Source: Bubalus kerabau
Lineage: Eukaryota > Chordata > Mammalia > Artiodactyla > Bovidae
Direction of reading: 5' to 3'
Assembly (NCBI RefSeq): GCF_029407905.1
Contig: NC_073630.1
Span: 53,717,001 to 53,781,000 of the forward strand
DNA: 64,000 bases
A program made the translations under genes and the position numbers. Below are positions 10,039 to 23,048 of the stretch, one piece after another. The notes under the pieces were generated by a model that did no database searches, was not told where the DNA came from, and was given only the letters and a program-made list of their open reading frames with translations. Positions within the stretch are counted from its first letter, which is position 1, and the number at the start of each line of letters is the position of its first letter.

Positions 10039-10957
10039 ATGAAGAGACAGAGGAATACCCAGCAGATAAAGGAACAGGATAAATGCCCACCAAACCAAAC
10101 AAAAGAGGAAGAGATAGGGAATCTACCTGATAAAGAATTCCGAATAATGATAGTGAAATGGATCCAAAATCTTGAAATCAAAATGGAATCACAGATAAAT
10201 AGCCTGGAGACAAGGATAGAGAAGATGCAAGAAAGGTTTAACAAGGACCTAGAAGAAATAAAAAAGAGTCAAAATATAATGAATAATGCAATAAACGAAA
10301 TTAAAAACACTCTGGAGGCAACAAATAGTAGAATAACAGAGGCAGAAGATAGGATTAGTGAATTAGAAGATAGAAATAAATGAATCAGAGAGGATAAAAG
10401 AAAAACGAATTAAAAGAAATGAGAACAATCTCAGAGACCTCCAGGACAATATTAAACCCTACAACATTTGAATCATTGGGGTCCCAGAAGAAGAAGACAA
10501 AAAGAAAGACCATGAGAAAATACTTGAGGAGATAATAGTTGAAAACTTCCCTAAAATGGAGAAGGAAATAATCACCCAAGTCCAAGAAACCCAGAGAGTC
10601 CCAAACAGGATAAACCCAAGGCAAAACACCCCAAGACACATATTAATCAAATTAACAAAGATCAAACACAAAGAACAAATATTAAAAACAGCAAGGGAAA
10701 AACTACAAATAACACACAAGGGAATTCCCATAAGGATAACAGCTGATCTTTCAATAGAAAGTCTTCAAGCCAGGAGGGAATGGCAAGACATACTTAAAGT
10801 GATGAAAGAAAATAACCTACAGCCCAAATTATTGTACCCAGCAAGGATCTCATTCAAATATGAAGGAGAAATCAAAAGCTTTTCAGACAAGCAAAAGCTG
10901 AGAGAATTCTGCACCACCAAACCAGCTCTCCAACAAATACTAAAGGATATTCTCTAG
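10039..10957 (+). pseudogene. L1 ORF1 (RNA-binding chaperone), two lesions
   Basis: ORF1 protein trimerises through an N-terminal coiled coil and coats L1 RNA in cytoplasmic particles. The first piece (10039-10383) starts at a plausible ATG and ends in a heptad-like, Glu/Lys-rich coiled coil (about residues 30-114). Near 10370-10380 a small deletion moves the frame by one. The second frame then has a TGA at 10469-10471, where CGA (Arg) would be expected, a typical CpG decay. From there it is open to the TAG at 10955-10957. This part holds the RRM and C-terminal domain, including the RREWQDILKVM and SFKYEGEIKSF segments. The total span suits a bovid ORF1 of about 310 residues. The frame order and the 51-bp spacing to ORF2 are normal for L1. 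Confidence 0.9.
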
Positions 10958-11008
10958 ACAGGAAACACAAAAATGGTGTATAAATTCGAACCCAAAACAA
11001 TAAAGTAA

Positions 11009-14000
11009 ATAGCAACGGGCTCATACTTATCAGTAATTACCTTAAACGTAAATGGGTTGAATGCCCCAACCAAAAGACAAAGACTGGCTGAATGGATACA
11101 AAAACAAGACCCCTACATATGTTGTCTACAAGGGACCCACCTCAAAACAGGGGACACATACAGACTGAAAGTGAAGGGCTGGAAAAAGATTTTCCATGCA
11201 AATAGGGACCAAAAGAAAGCAGGAGTAGCAATACTCATATCAGATAAAATAGACTTTAAAACAAAGACTGTGAAAAGAGACAAAGATGGTCACTACATAA
11301 TGATCAAAGGATCAATCCAAGAAGAAGATATAACAATTATAAATATATATGCACCCAACACGGGAGCACCACAATATGTAAGACAAATGCTAACAACTAT
11401 GAAATGAGAAATTAACAATAACACAATAATAGTGGGAGACTTTAATACTCCACTCACACCTATGGATAGATCAACTAAACAGAAAATTAACAAGGAAACA
11501 CAAACTTTAAACGATACAATAGACCAGTTAGACCTAATTGATATCTATAGGACATTTCATCCCAAAACAATGAATTTCACCTTTTTCTCAAGCGCACATG
11601 GAACCTTCTCCAGGATAGATCACATCCTGGGCCATAAATCTAGCCTTGGTAAATACAAAAAAATAGAAATCATTCCAAGCATCTTTTCTGACCACAATGC
11701 AGTAAGATTAGATCTCAATTACAGGAGAAAAACTATTAAAAATTCCAACATATGGAGGCTGAACAACACGCTGCTGAATAACCAACAAATCACAGAAGAA
11801 ATCAAAAAAGAAATCAAAATGTGCATAGAAACGAATGAAAATGAAAACACAACAACCCAAAACCTGTGGGACACTGTAAAAGCAGTCCTAAGGGGAAAGT
11901 TCATAGCAATACAGGCATATCTCAAGAAACAAGAAAAAAGTCAAATAAATAACCTAACCCTACACCTAAAGCAACTAGAAAAGGAAGAAATGAAGAACCC
12001 CAGGGTTAGTAGAAGGAAAGAAATCTTAAAAATTAGAGCAGAAATAAATGCAAAAGAAACAAAAGAGAGCATAGCACAAATCAACAAAGCCAAAAGCTGG
12101 TTCTTTGAAAGGATAAATAAAATTGACAAACCATTAGCCAGACTCATCAAGAAACAAAGGGAGAAAAATCAAATCAATAAAATTAGAAATGAAAATGGAG
12201 TGATCACAACAGACAACACAGAAATACAAAGGATCATAAGAGACTACTATCAACAATTATATGCCAATAAGATGGACAATGAGGAAGAAATGGACAAATT
12301 CTTAGAAAAGTACAACTTTCCAAAACTCGACCAGGAAGAAATAGAAAATCTTAACAGACCCATCACAAGCACGGAAATTGAAACTGTAATCAAAAATCTT
12401 TCAGCAAACAAAAGCCCAGGTCCAGACGGCTTCACAGCTGAATTCTACCAAAAATTTAGAGAGGAGCTAACACCTATCCTGCTCAAACTCTTCCAGAAAA
12501 TTGCAGAGGAAGATAAACTTCCAAACTCATTCTATGAGGCCACCATCACCCTAATACCAAAACCTGAAAAAGATCCCACAAAAAAAGAAAACTACAGGCC
12601 AATATCACTGATGAACATAGATGCAAAAATCCTTAACAAAATTCTAGCAATCAGAATCCAACAACACATTAAAAAGATCATACACAATGACCAAGTGGGC
12701 TTTATCCCAGGGATGCAAGGATTCTTCAATATCCGCAAATCAATCAATGTAATACACCACATTAACAAATTGAAAAATAAAAACCATATGATTATCTCAA
12801 TAGATGCAGAGAAAGCCTTTGACAAAATTCAACATCCATTTATGATAAAAGCTCTCCAGAAAGCAGGAATAGAAGGAACACACCTCAACATAATAAGGGC
12901 TATATATGACAAACCCACAGCAAACATTATCCTCAATGGTGAAAAATTGAAAGCATTTCCTCTAAAGTCAGGAACAAGACAAGGGTGTCCACTTTCACCA
13001 TTACTATTCAACATAGTTTTGGAAGTTTTGGCCACAGCAATCAGAGCAGAAAAAGAAATAAAAGGAATCCAAATTGGAAAAGAAGAACTAAAACTCTCAC
13101 TGTTTGCAGATGACATGATCCTGTATATAGAAAACCCTAAAGACTCCACCAGAAAATTACTAGAACTAATCAATGACTATAGTAAAGTTGCAGGATATAA
13201 AATCAACACCCAGAAATCCCTTGCATTCCTATACACTAATAATGAGAAAACAGAAAGAGAAATTAAGGAAACAATTCCATTCACCATTGCAATGGAAAGA
13301 ATAAAATACTTAGGAATATATCTACCTAAAGAAACTAAAGAGCTATATATAGAAAACTACAAAACACTGGTGAAAGAAATCAAAGAGGATACTAACAGAT
13401 GGAGAAATATACCATGTTCATGGATTGGAAGAATCAATATAGTGAAAATGAGTATACTACCCAAAGCAATTTATAGATTCAATGCAATCCCTATCAAGCT
13501 ACCAACGATATTCTTCACAGAGCTAGAACAAATAGTTTCACAATTTGTATGGAAATACAAAAAACCTCGAATAGCCAAAGCTATCTTGAGAAAGAAGAAT
13601 GGAATTGGAGGAATCAACCTACCTGACTTCAGGCTGTACTACAAAGCCACAGTTATCAAGACAGTATGGTACTGGCACAAAGACAGAAATATAGATCAAT
13701 GGAACAAAATAGAAAGCCCAGAGATAAATCCACACACATATGGACACCTTATCTTTGACAAAGGAGGCAAGAATATACAATGGATTAAAGACAATCTCTT
13801 TAACAAGTGGTGCTGGGGAATCTGGTCAACCACTTGTAAAAGAATGAAACTAGAACACTTTCTAACACCGTACACAAAAATAAACTCAAAATGGATTAAA
13901 GATCTCAATGTAAGACCAGAAACTATAAAACTCCTAGAGGAGAACATAGGCAAAACACTCTCCGACATACATCACAGCAGTATCCTCTATGACCCACCTC

Positions 14001-14830
14001 CCACAAGATTGGAAATAAAAGCAAAAATAAACAAATGGGACCTAATTAAACTTAAAAGCTTCTGCACATCAAAGGAATCTATTAGCAAGGTGAAAAGACA
14101 GCCTTCAGAATGGGAGAAGATAATAATAACAAATGAAGCAACTGACAAACAGCTAATCTCAAAAATATACAAGCAACTCCTACAGCTCAACTCCAGAAAA
14201 ATAAATGACCCAATCAAAAAATGAGCCAAAGAACTAAATAGACATTTCTCCAAAGAAGACATACAGATGGCTAACAAACACATGAAAAGATGCTCAACAT
14301 CACTCATTATCAGAGAAATGCAAATCAAAAGCACTATGAGATACCATTTCACACCAGTCAGAATGGCTGCAATCCAAAAGTCTACAAGCAATAAATGCTG
14401 GAGAGGGTGCAGAGAAAAAGGAACCCTCTTACACTGTTGGTGGGAATGCAGACTAGTACAGCCACTATGGAGAACGGTGTGGAGATTCCTTAAAAAACTG
14501 AAAATAGAACTGCCTTATGATCCAGCAATCCCACTGCTGGGCATACACACTGAGGAAACCAGAAGGGAAAAAGACACGTGTACCCCAATGTTCATTGCAG
14601 CACTGTTTATAATAGCCAGGACATGGAAGCAACCTAGATGTCCATCAGCAGATGAATGGATAAGAAAGCAGTGGTACATATACACAATGGAGTACTACTC
14701 AGCCATTAAAAAGAACACATTTGAATCAGTTCTAATGAGGTGGATGAAACTGGAGCCTATTATACAGAGTGAAGTAAGCCAGAAAGAAAAACACCAATAC
14801 AGTATACTAACGCATATATATGGAATTTAG
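11009..14830 (+). pseudogene. L1 ORF2 (endonuclease-reverse transcriptase), nearly intact
   Basis: One frame spans 1,273 residues, the expected ORF2 length, with only two internal stops: TGA at 11405-11407 and TGA at 14222-14224 (probably once TGG). The presumed start codon is ATA at 11009-11011, followed by Ala-Thr-Gly-Ser. The APE-type endonuclease keeps GDFN (Asp 11438, Asn 11444) and the terminal Asp-His pair (11690-11695). The Glu of the conserved QETHL-type motif is GGG (Gly) at 11132-11134. The RT has motif A Asp at 12803-12805, GCPLSPLLFN, and the FADD box at 13103-13114. The Cys-rich C-terminus (HCWWECRL) lies after the second stop. In an active element this protein nicks A-rich targets and primes reverse transcription. 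This copy cannot make full-length protein without readthrough. Confidence 0.93.
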
Positions 14831-15192
14831 AAAGATGGTAACAATAACCCTGTGTACGAGACAGCAAAAGAGACACTGATGTATAGAACAGTCTTATGGA
14901 CTCTGTTGGAGAGGGAGAGGGTGGGAAGATTTGGGAGAATGGCATTGAAACATGTGTAATATCATGTATGAAACAAGTTGCCAGTCCAGGTTCAATGCAC
15001 AATACTGGATGCTTGGGGCTGGTGCCCTGGGACGGCCCAGAGGGATGGTGTGGGGAGGGAGGAGGGAGGAGAGTTCAGGATGGGGAGCACATGTATACCT
15101 GTGGCGGATTCATTTTGATGTTTGGCAAAACTAATACAGTGTTTCAGGTTTAAAAATAAAATAAAATAAAAAAAAGAAAAGCATTTTTGGGG

Positions 15193-15719
15193 AACAAACA
15201 AGAACTGATAAAGAGTAATAACAAGTAGAAAAAGAGGCTAGTGATGGCCATTCAGTTCCAACCCCTGAAATTCTAAGGACTACCTTGGTTTTAGATTTCT
15301 ACCGATTTAGTTGTTTGACTTTCCCTTCAACTCTTTGAATTGTCCTGGAATTTTCAAACTAACTGCCTCTATATTTTCTGAACTAGCTTTTTTAAGTTAG
15401 ATTTTTGCCCTTTTTTGGGCCAAATTGATTCAGTAATGACGATGCCTAATTTAAAACATACATTGCATGACGACTAATGAGTTTTCTTCATTTTTTATCC
15501 ATCCATTTATGATAAATAATGTCCAGTGAAGGAATATACATTCTTCAAATGCCATTTTAATGCTACTTAAACATTATTGGTGCACAACTACAAGACTAAG
15601 TTAAAAGCTATTATCAAAGAAAGGTATTTTGACACATTGAGGAATTTTATTTGATGTTACACACATTTTTTTTGTTTGTTTGTTTTCTGTTTAGTTTTTC
15701 TCTTTTATATACTCTCTTG
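15193..15719. other. Nothing recognised
   Basis: Unique-looking AT-rich DNA after the L1 right target copy. It contains no coding signal. Confidence 0.5.
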
Positions 15720-15851
15720 AAAGTGAAAGTGAAGTCGCTCAGTCGTGTCCGACTCTTTGCAACCTGGTGGACTGTAGCCCACCAGGCTCCTCTGTCCATG
15801 GGATTCTGCAGGCAAGAATACTGGAGTAGGTTGCCATTTCCTTCTCCAGGG
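15720..15851 (-). repeat. Bov-A SINE unit
   Basis: Antisense unit from GAAAGTGAAAGTGAAGTCGC to CCATTTCCTTCTCCAGGG. No clear TSD was found. Confidence 0.88.
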
Positions 15852-16179
15852 TACACATATTTTTTAATAAAGAAATTAACTGCAAAACTCTAAAGTGGTT
15901 TTCTTCTAGGTAATTTAAAATATACTTTATCTGCTATTAATATGTTCAAGAAATTTAGACTTGAAAAGTTATATCAAATTATTTTTAATTTTACTCACTT
16001 TCTTTTTAAATTGAATAACTGCCAACATTAGCATTACTAAATAAATTTATCATCAAATTAATATCTTTTTATTTTCATTTCTGTCTTTTTCAAGGTTTTA
16101 TATCTTGTCAATACATACATGAAATATTGTTTTTACATAATGGGCAAATTTTATTGCATCTTCCTTTTTGTTTAGCAAT

Positions 16180-16338
16180 ATATTTGAATTACCTGGAGGA
16201 GGGCATGGCAACCCACTCCAGTATTCTTTCCTAGAGAATCCCATAGATAGAGGAACCTGACATCCTACAGTCCATTGGGTCACAAAGAGTCGGACAAAAC
16301 TGAAGTGACTGAGCATGCATGCATGCATATTTGAATTA
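16180..16338 (+). repeat. Bov-A SINE unit with 12-bp TSD and GCAT tail
   Basis: The sense unit at 16192-16326 ends in a short GCAT tandem (GCATGCATGCATGC-like). ATATTTGAATTA duplicates lie at 16180-16191 and 16327-16338. Confidence 0.88.
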
Positions 16339-17870
16339 ATACTATACTAATTCCAAAATCTTCTACTTGAACAAAACTGAATGTGGTACCTTTTGAATCT
16401 TTCGAATTGTCTTTAACATAAGAAAACACTGATAACTTTAGTCTGATTTTCTGCAATAACATCTTTTTGAAGCGTGCTCTAAAATATAGACCAAAATGGC
16501 TAAGGATTTTGTAGTGTTGAATTTTTGTTTGTTTGTTTTGGCTTCTATAATTAATGTAGAAAGGAAGCACAACAAAATGTTTAATAATTTTGAATGTAAT
16601 TTTATATATTCTTACTATGAAGAAATTCAAAGGGATCATAACACTTTTTTAAATTTTTAAGGCATTAAATCTCTACTGCTTGATGTCTATTGCATTCATT
16701 GATTTTATTTGTTTCACAAGCTGACATTGAGACTTAAACTTTATAAGTTTCATTGTTAAGACACAAACAGTCAGAATTAGAATTGGTTAAATCAAAAATA
16801 TCACTTAGTGTAGTACCCAGTTTAACATTTTTTTTTGACCATAAAATCTAAACCTAAGTGATTTTGTTTGTTTTATAAACTAGGACATTCCATTCGTAAA
16901 TGTCTTTAGGAAAGCAGGCAGACAAATAAAAAGTGAAAATTGTAAAACCATAGATGATTGATGATGATAAAATATTATTATAAAATAAGAAGGTAATCTC
17001 AAAGATTTTATACACAAAAGAGAGAATCACCCTATTTCCTCAAAATTGTAATCATACTAATTATTATAGTATTTTGTCAATATTAAGTAACTGAATTGAA
17101 AATAATAAATTTTTAAGGCTAGTTACTAATTTGAGTATTCTTTAGCTTATTCATGTAATCTTACATTATATCATATTATTATAAGAAGGTATATAGTAAC
17201 TTAAATATTCTTAAATATTACTTCCCAAATCATGACAGCTAAAGACTATATACTTGAAAGCATTTTGTGATCATATATTTGAACATTTCAAAAGAAATCT
17301 TTTCAAAATATTGTTTTTTTTATGTTTGGTAAGATTTGAAAATGGGCAGTTAATGTGGGCATTTGAATAAAGTTAAATTTTAGAAATCCATGCTTAAAAT
17401 CAAATGATGGCCAGTGAATAATGATGTAGACTAATGTTCCAATTTTGTAATTTTTCACATCTTCTGAATACTTAACTCTTTTGAATGACATATTCCTAGT
17501 TTCAGCATGATAAGGGAAACAAAATGAGGCTATTTTGGATGTAGTACAACTTGTCTTTTGCCAGAAAAGGGGAGAGTAAGTTCTCCCGATAGCATCATGA
17601 GCACAGTACATGAAAGTTTCATTATATTAATAAAATTTAATTCTATAAAAATTCAAAGAATAAAGACTCTACTTAGAGTCAAAATCCTAATAGCAATATT
17701 AGCTTTTATTGCAGATAGTTTTATTTAATTATATTTAATGATCAGAGGAAACACTGTTTCAGTGAAGCATTTCTGGTTAAATTAAATATTAAATGTAAAT
17801 ATAATATGGAATTTTCTAAAGGTCTGCCTACTTAACTAAAAGAGCCAAACTCATTTTTTTTTTTAATCAT
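16339..17870. other. AT-rich sequence, nothing recognised
   Basis: 1.5 kb without recognisable repeat or gene. The longest frame (17303-17611, minus) has no coding features I can name. Confidence 0.5.
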
Positions 17871-18748
17871 ATCTATGCAGAGTACATCATGAGAAATGCT
17901 GGGCTGGAAGAAGCACAAGCTGGAATCAAGATTGCCGGGAGAAATATCAATAACCTCAGATATGCAGACGACACCACCCTTATGGCAGAAAGTGAAAAGG
18001 AACTAAAAAGCCTCTTGATGAAGGTGAAAGTGGAGAGTGAAAAAGTTGGCTTAAAGCTCAACATTCAGAAAGCAAAGATCATGGCATCTGGTCCCATCAC
18101 TTCATGGGAAATAGATGGAGAAACAGTGGAAACAGTGTCAGACTTTATTTTTGGGGGCTCCAAAATCACTGCAGATAGTGACTGCAGCCATGAAATTAAA
18201 AGGACGCTTACTCCTTGGAAGGAAAGTTATAACCAACCTAGATAGCATATTGAAAAGCACAGATATTACTTTGCCAACAAAGGTCCATCTAGTCAAGGTT
18301 ATGGTTTTTCCAGTGGTCATGTATGGATGTGAGAGTTGGAGTGTGAAGAAAGCTGAGCGCTGAAGAATTGATGCCTTTGAACTGTGGTGTTGGAGAAGAC
18401 TCTTGAGAGTCCCTTGGACTGCAAGGAGATCCAACCAGTCCATCCTAAAGGAGATCAGTCCTAGGTGTTCATTGGAAGGACTGATGCTCAAGTTGAAACT
18501 CCAATACTTTGTCCACCTCATGCGAAGAGTTGAGTCATTGGAAAAGACTCTGATGCTGGGAGGGATTGGGAGCAGGAGGAGAAGGGGACGACAGAGGATG
18601 AGATGGCTGGATGGCATCACTGACTCGATGGACGTGAGTGTGAGTGAACTCCGGGAGTTGGTGATGGACAGGGAGGCCTGGCATGCTGCAATTCATGGGG
18701 TTACAAAAAGTTGGACACGATTGAGTGACTGAAATGAACTGAACTGAA
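17871..18748 (+). mobile_element. BovB LINE, 5'-truncated
   Basis: It begins within RT (ATGCAGAGTACATCATGAG) after a T-rich stretch and ends with TGAACTGAACTGAAG. The YADD region is present but the frame is broken near 18210-18245 and again near 18361 (TGA). Open remnants: 17889-18245, 18115-18363 and 18403-18732. Confidence 0.92.
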
Positions 18749-19127
18749 GATTCAAAAATTTTGAAACTTAGGCTTCCTATGTAGCATTTACTTTGTAAGA
18801 GTTACACTTTTCTCACCACCATTGCGGAATCACAGATATGATAGTAATTGAGAGGCAATTTAACATGATCTCAATGCACATTTAAACACACATGTACAAG
18901 AATTGCTTGGTTAAATCTAGTCATAAATAGTCTTTTATTTTTAAACAATGAGTTTCACTGTTAAGAATACCTAATTGTTTGACATTATATATTTACATTG
19001 ATTATATACACATTATAGATGTACAGATGATAACTTGATAACCATGGTCCTAAATTAATCTTCATAAGTATATCAGAGTCTTTTGAACTTTTTAACTTTC
19101 AGTTATGGACACACACACACTATTTTT

Positions 19128-20715
19128 TTTTTTTAAAGCTTGCTTAGGTATAATTTTTAAATGGTTAAAGAAGGGATCTTAAGTGTACAGTAAAATAAAT
19201 TTTGATAAATCTATATACCCATGAAACCCAAGCTTTTATATTCAATATATAGAATGATTCCATTACCAGGTAAAGATGACCCACTTCTTAGGTAACCACT
19301 GTGCTTATTTGTCACCAAAAGCTAGATTTGACTGTAATCAACTTGATATAAATGAAGTCATTCAATAATACTAATTTCTGCTAGTTTTTTTATCCAGCAT
19401 AATGATTTTGCTATTCATCCATGTTGCTGCACATATAAGCAGTTTGATCATTTCCATTGCTTAGTGGTGTTCATTGTGTAAATGTGACTGTTTATGCATT
19501 TGCCCCTTGATGGATACCTGGATTTTTCTTATTTCTGGGCTAATATAAATAAAGCTGCTATAAATATTCTTGTGCAGCATCCTTTGTGAACATGTGTTTT
19601 AATTTCTCTTCAGTAAATAGCTAGGCATAGAATCACTCTGTCAGTGTAAATGTACATTTAATTTTCCAATGCTTTATTATGAAAATAATCAAGTATACAG
19701 CAAATTTGAAAAAAAGTCTGCAGTGAACATCAGTACCCACCACCTAAATTCTAAAATTAATATTTTAAAATGCTTGTTTCATCACATATCTATTCATTTA
19801 GGCACGTTTCTATACACACATCAGTTCATTTAAATTTTTAATACATTTCAAAGTAAACTGCAGACATAAATTTAGTTCTCCTTCAAAACTTCAGCACACA
19901 CATCACTAAACAGAGTTAAATCTTTATTTACATTTTTTTCTTTTGATATAAAATTTACTTAAAATTAAACATGTGTGTACATTTGCTGAGTATTGATATG
20001 TGCATCTATCTATATAACCCAGACATTTGTAACATGAATATTGCTCTGGAAGATAATCTCATGCTTATTTCCAATCAAATCCTTTCAGCATCTTAGCTAA
20101 TGTAACCACTCTTATGTATTTTTATCAACATCAATTAGTTTTTCTAGCTCTAGAAATTCAAATAAACAGAAACATAGTTATGTAACTATTTTGTGACTGG
20201 CTTTATTCATTTTCATTTCAGGATTCCTCTGTATTGTGTTTGTTAGTGATATGTTATTTTTTTATGCCTAATGATTTATTATATGAATAAAATATATTTT
20301 AGTGATTTTTATAGTGACAAATCTAGATTCTTTCATATTTGCCTATTATGAATAAAGTTACTAAGCTTTTCCAAGTAATTTTTGCATTAGTATATTTCCT
20401 ATTTTCCTGAGAATATAACCAGAATTCTTAAGTCAAAGATAGGTGAATTTTAGGTTTGTTTTTTTTTTTTTTTTTTAATGCTAGAACATTCTAAAGTGGT
20501 TGCAACAAAGTTGTTCCAAATCATTACTAATGTTTGGTCTTATCAGCCTGTTTGATTTTTGTGTGTGACATGAACCATGAAGTGAGGTTCAATTCCTTTC
20601 AAAATGAATATCCAGTTTTCTCAGTACCATTTATTGAAGAAATATTTTTTTCACATTTGTATTGCTTCTGGTTCCTTTGTTGAAAAATCAGTTGACCACA
20701 AAAATGAATGATTTT
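19128..20715 (-). mobile_element. Ancient L1M 3' region fragments
   Basis: The antisense of typical mammalian L1 ORF2 end and 3' UTR is readable: CATCCATGTTGCTGCA, AATAAAGCTGCTATAAAT, GTGTTTTAATTTCTCTTCAGTAAATAGC. A second set of L1 3' UTR-like motifs follows at 19950-20400 and ATATCCAGTTTTCTCAG at about 20610. Heavily diverged, probably more than one fragment. The 19128-19640 part is the surest. Confidence 0.7.
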
Positions 20716-20731
20716 ATCTTGGCTAATTGAT

Positions 20732-20945
20732 GTTCTCAATCGCTAAGTTGTGTCCAACTCTTTGCTATCACATGGACTGTAGCCTGCCAGGCTCCTCTGT
20801 CCATGAAATTTTCCAGGCAAGAATACTGGAGTGGGTTGCCATATCCTTCCTCAGGGGATATTCTCGGCCTAGGGATTTACCTGCATCTCCTACATCTCCT
20901 GGATTGGCAGGTAGATTCTTTACCACTTGAGCCAGCTGGGAAGCC
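20732..20945 (-). repeat. Bov SINE, nearly complete
   Basis: An antisense SINE from the Bov-A end (CTAAGTTGTGTCCAACTC) to the tRNA-like head (GAGCCAGCTGGGAAGCCCC). It lies at the edge of the L1M remnant. Confidence 0.9.
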
Positions 20946-21249
20946 CCTCACCCTAAAACAAATCCCACCTCTTCTCTATTATATGACTTATTAACATCAA
21001 TACACTTGGAAAATACACATTCATCTCACTTTTTGTAAGTCCTTTTCTACTATTTTTACAGTACCAAGATGTTGGCTCAGTTGTGAATTCAAAAGTGCTC
21101 CCCAGGTTCTTGATGATGATTCATAGAGAAACCTTTCCAAGTTATCTTCTTCCAAAGTAATTTCCATGAATATCTTTAGTTGATAGGCATGTTAAAATTG
21201 TCATTTATGATGACAACACAACAAACAGCAACCATACTTGTTATATTTT

Positions 21250-21360
21250 TCTTATTTAATTATCTTGATATACTTTTAATCTCCACAGTTGTATGAAGTA
21301 GGTGCTATTTTTACCCTTATTTCATCAGTCTGGAACTGAACTTGCTCAATCTCACACATC
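21250..21360 (+). repeat. MIR-like fragment
   Basis: TAATCTCCACAGTTGTATGAAGTAGGTGC resembles the conserved MIR segment (ordinarily ATGAGGTAGGT). Identified by eye only. Confidence 0.5.
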
Positions 21361-22158
21361 CCACCTTTTTCACCATTGTGTTTAATTAAATTACCTCAAG
21401 AATTTAGAAAAAACAATAGAAATTTATTTCCAGTTGACAATAGTCTATAATAAACATAATATTAGGGACAGTATCCAATTGGCAATGAATACGTCCAACT
21501 CAATTATTTTCCAAAATAAAAAGACTTTCAGTTAAAATTTTCAAACATTGATTAATTCAAAATATAACTGCACTTGTCTGATCCATTGACATGATATAAT
21601 AAAATATACCCATAATTTAACATTTTCTATACTATATAATGTGATTTTGCATTATCTAATTTAACTTGATTGACTTTTATGCATTAGTTCAAATAAAAAA
21701 GCCTCCAGCCTTGGAATCTGAGCATTATTCTTTAAGCACTGTAAGCATTTTTTTTTGTGATATGGATTATAATGAAGGTACAGTAATACAGGCATATCTG
21801 GAATGTATTCAAGTTTGGTTTAAGACCACCCTAATAAAGTGAATATAGAAATAAAAAGAGTCACACAAACTTTTTGGTTTTCCAGTGCATATAAAAGTAA
21901 TGCTTTCATTACTTTTTTAGTCTATGCAATAATAGCATCTTGTCTAAAAAAAGTATGTAATTTAATTAAAAATGATTTATTGTCAAAAATTTTAACCTAC
22001 TTCTGAACCCTCAGCGAGTTGTAACCTCTTTGCTGGTAGAGTCTTGCCTCTGTGTTGATGGCTACTGCCTGACCAAGTTTGTGATTGCTGAAGGCCAGAG
22101 TGCCTGTGGCACTTTCTTAAAATAAGGTAATAATGAAAAAAAAAAAAAGGTAATAATG

Positions 22159-22612
22159 AAGTTTGCTGGGCGCTTCACAGGTGGCTGTGGTAAAGAATGC
22201 GCCTGCCAATGGAGGAGATGCCAGAGACACAGGTTCCATCCCTGGTTTGGGAAAGTGAAAGTGAAGTCGCTCAGTCAAGTCCGACTCTTTGTGACCCCAT
22301 GGACTGTAGCCTACCAGGCTTCTCCATCCATGGGATTTTCGATGCAAGAGTACCAGAATGGATTGCCATTTCCTGCTCCAGGGGATCTTCCCGACCCAGG
22401 GATCAAACCCAGGTCTCCCGCATTGCAGGAAGACACTTTACCCTCTGAGCCACCAGGAAGCCCTGGTTTGAGAAGATCCCCTGAAATAGAAAATGACAAT
22501 CTGCTCCAGTATTCTTGCCTGGAGAGTCTCATGGACAGAGGAGTAGGGTGGGCTACAGTCCATGGGGTCACAGAGTCTAATGTAACTGAGCACATATGCA
22601 CAAAATTTACTG
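22159..22612 (+). repeat. Bov SINE (host of a nested SINE)
   Basis: The sense SINE (22169-22602) begins GGGCGCTTCACAGGTGGC and ends CACAGAGTCTAATGTAACTG. It is interrupted by an antisense SINE at 22254-22460. Diverged flanks AAGTTTGCTG and AAATTTACTG (two mismatches) look like its own TSD inside Tigger1. Confidence 0.85.
22240..22474 (-). repeat. Bov SINE nested in a SINE, 14-bp TSD
   Basis: The antisense SINE at 22254-22460 has CCCTGGTTTGGGAA on the left (22240-22253) and CCCTGGTTTGAGAA on the right (22461-22474). The duplicated site is part of the older SINE. Confidence 0.92.
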
Positions 22613-23048
22613 AGTTAACTGACTCCTATCACAAATGATTTCTCTGTAGCATGCAATGCTATTTGATAGCATTTTACCCAGAATAGAACTTTTTTTCCCC
22701 AAAACTGGAGTCAATCCTCTGAAATCCTGCCAAAGATTTATCAACTAAGTTTATATAATATTCTACATCCCAACAATCTTCACAGCATCTTCACCAGGAG
22801 TAGATTTCATCTCAAGAAATCACTTTCTTTACTCATCCATAAGAAGCAATGTTTTATCCATTCCAATTCTATAATGAGATCACAGAAATCAGTCATATCT
22901 TCATGCTCTGATTCTAATTCTAGTTCTCTATTTCCAGCACATCTGCAGTTACTTCTCCACTAAAGTCTTAAAACTATCAATGCCATTTATGAGGGAGGGA
23001 ATCAGCTTCCTCTAAACTCCAATTAATGCTGATATTTTGACCTCTGCC

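Larger units (their letters stand above)
7366..15192 (+). mobile_element. Near full-length ruminant L1 with TSDs
   Basis: The body of about 7.79 kb runs from 7382 to 15174: a long 5' UTR (7382-10038), ORF1 (10039-10957), a 51-bp spacer, ORF2 (11009-14830) and a 3' UTR of about 340 bp ending in an A-rich TAAAAATAAAATAAAATAAA tail. The flanks carry AGAAAAGCATTTTGGG (7366-7381) and a copy with one extra T and an extra terminal G (15175-15192), consistent with L1 endonuclease integration at an A-rich site. ORF2 has only two internal stops and ORF1 one small deletion and one stop, so the copy is fairly young. The length fits the roughly 8-kb bovid L1. It is unlikely to be autonomous because of those stops, a changed ORF2 start codon and a changed endonuclease residue. 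Confidence 0.95.

Noticed and set aside
15720..15893. Short frames around 15647-15893 as small genes
   Set aside because: They are built from a SINE unit and poly-T flank.
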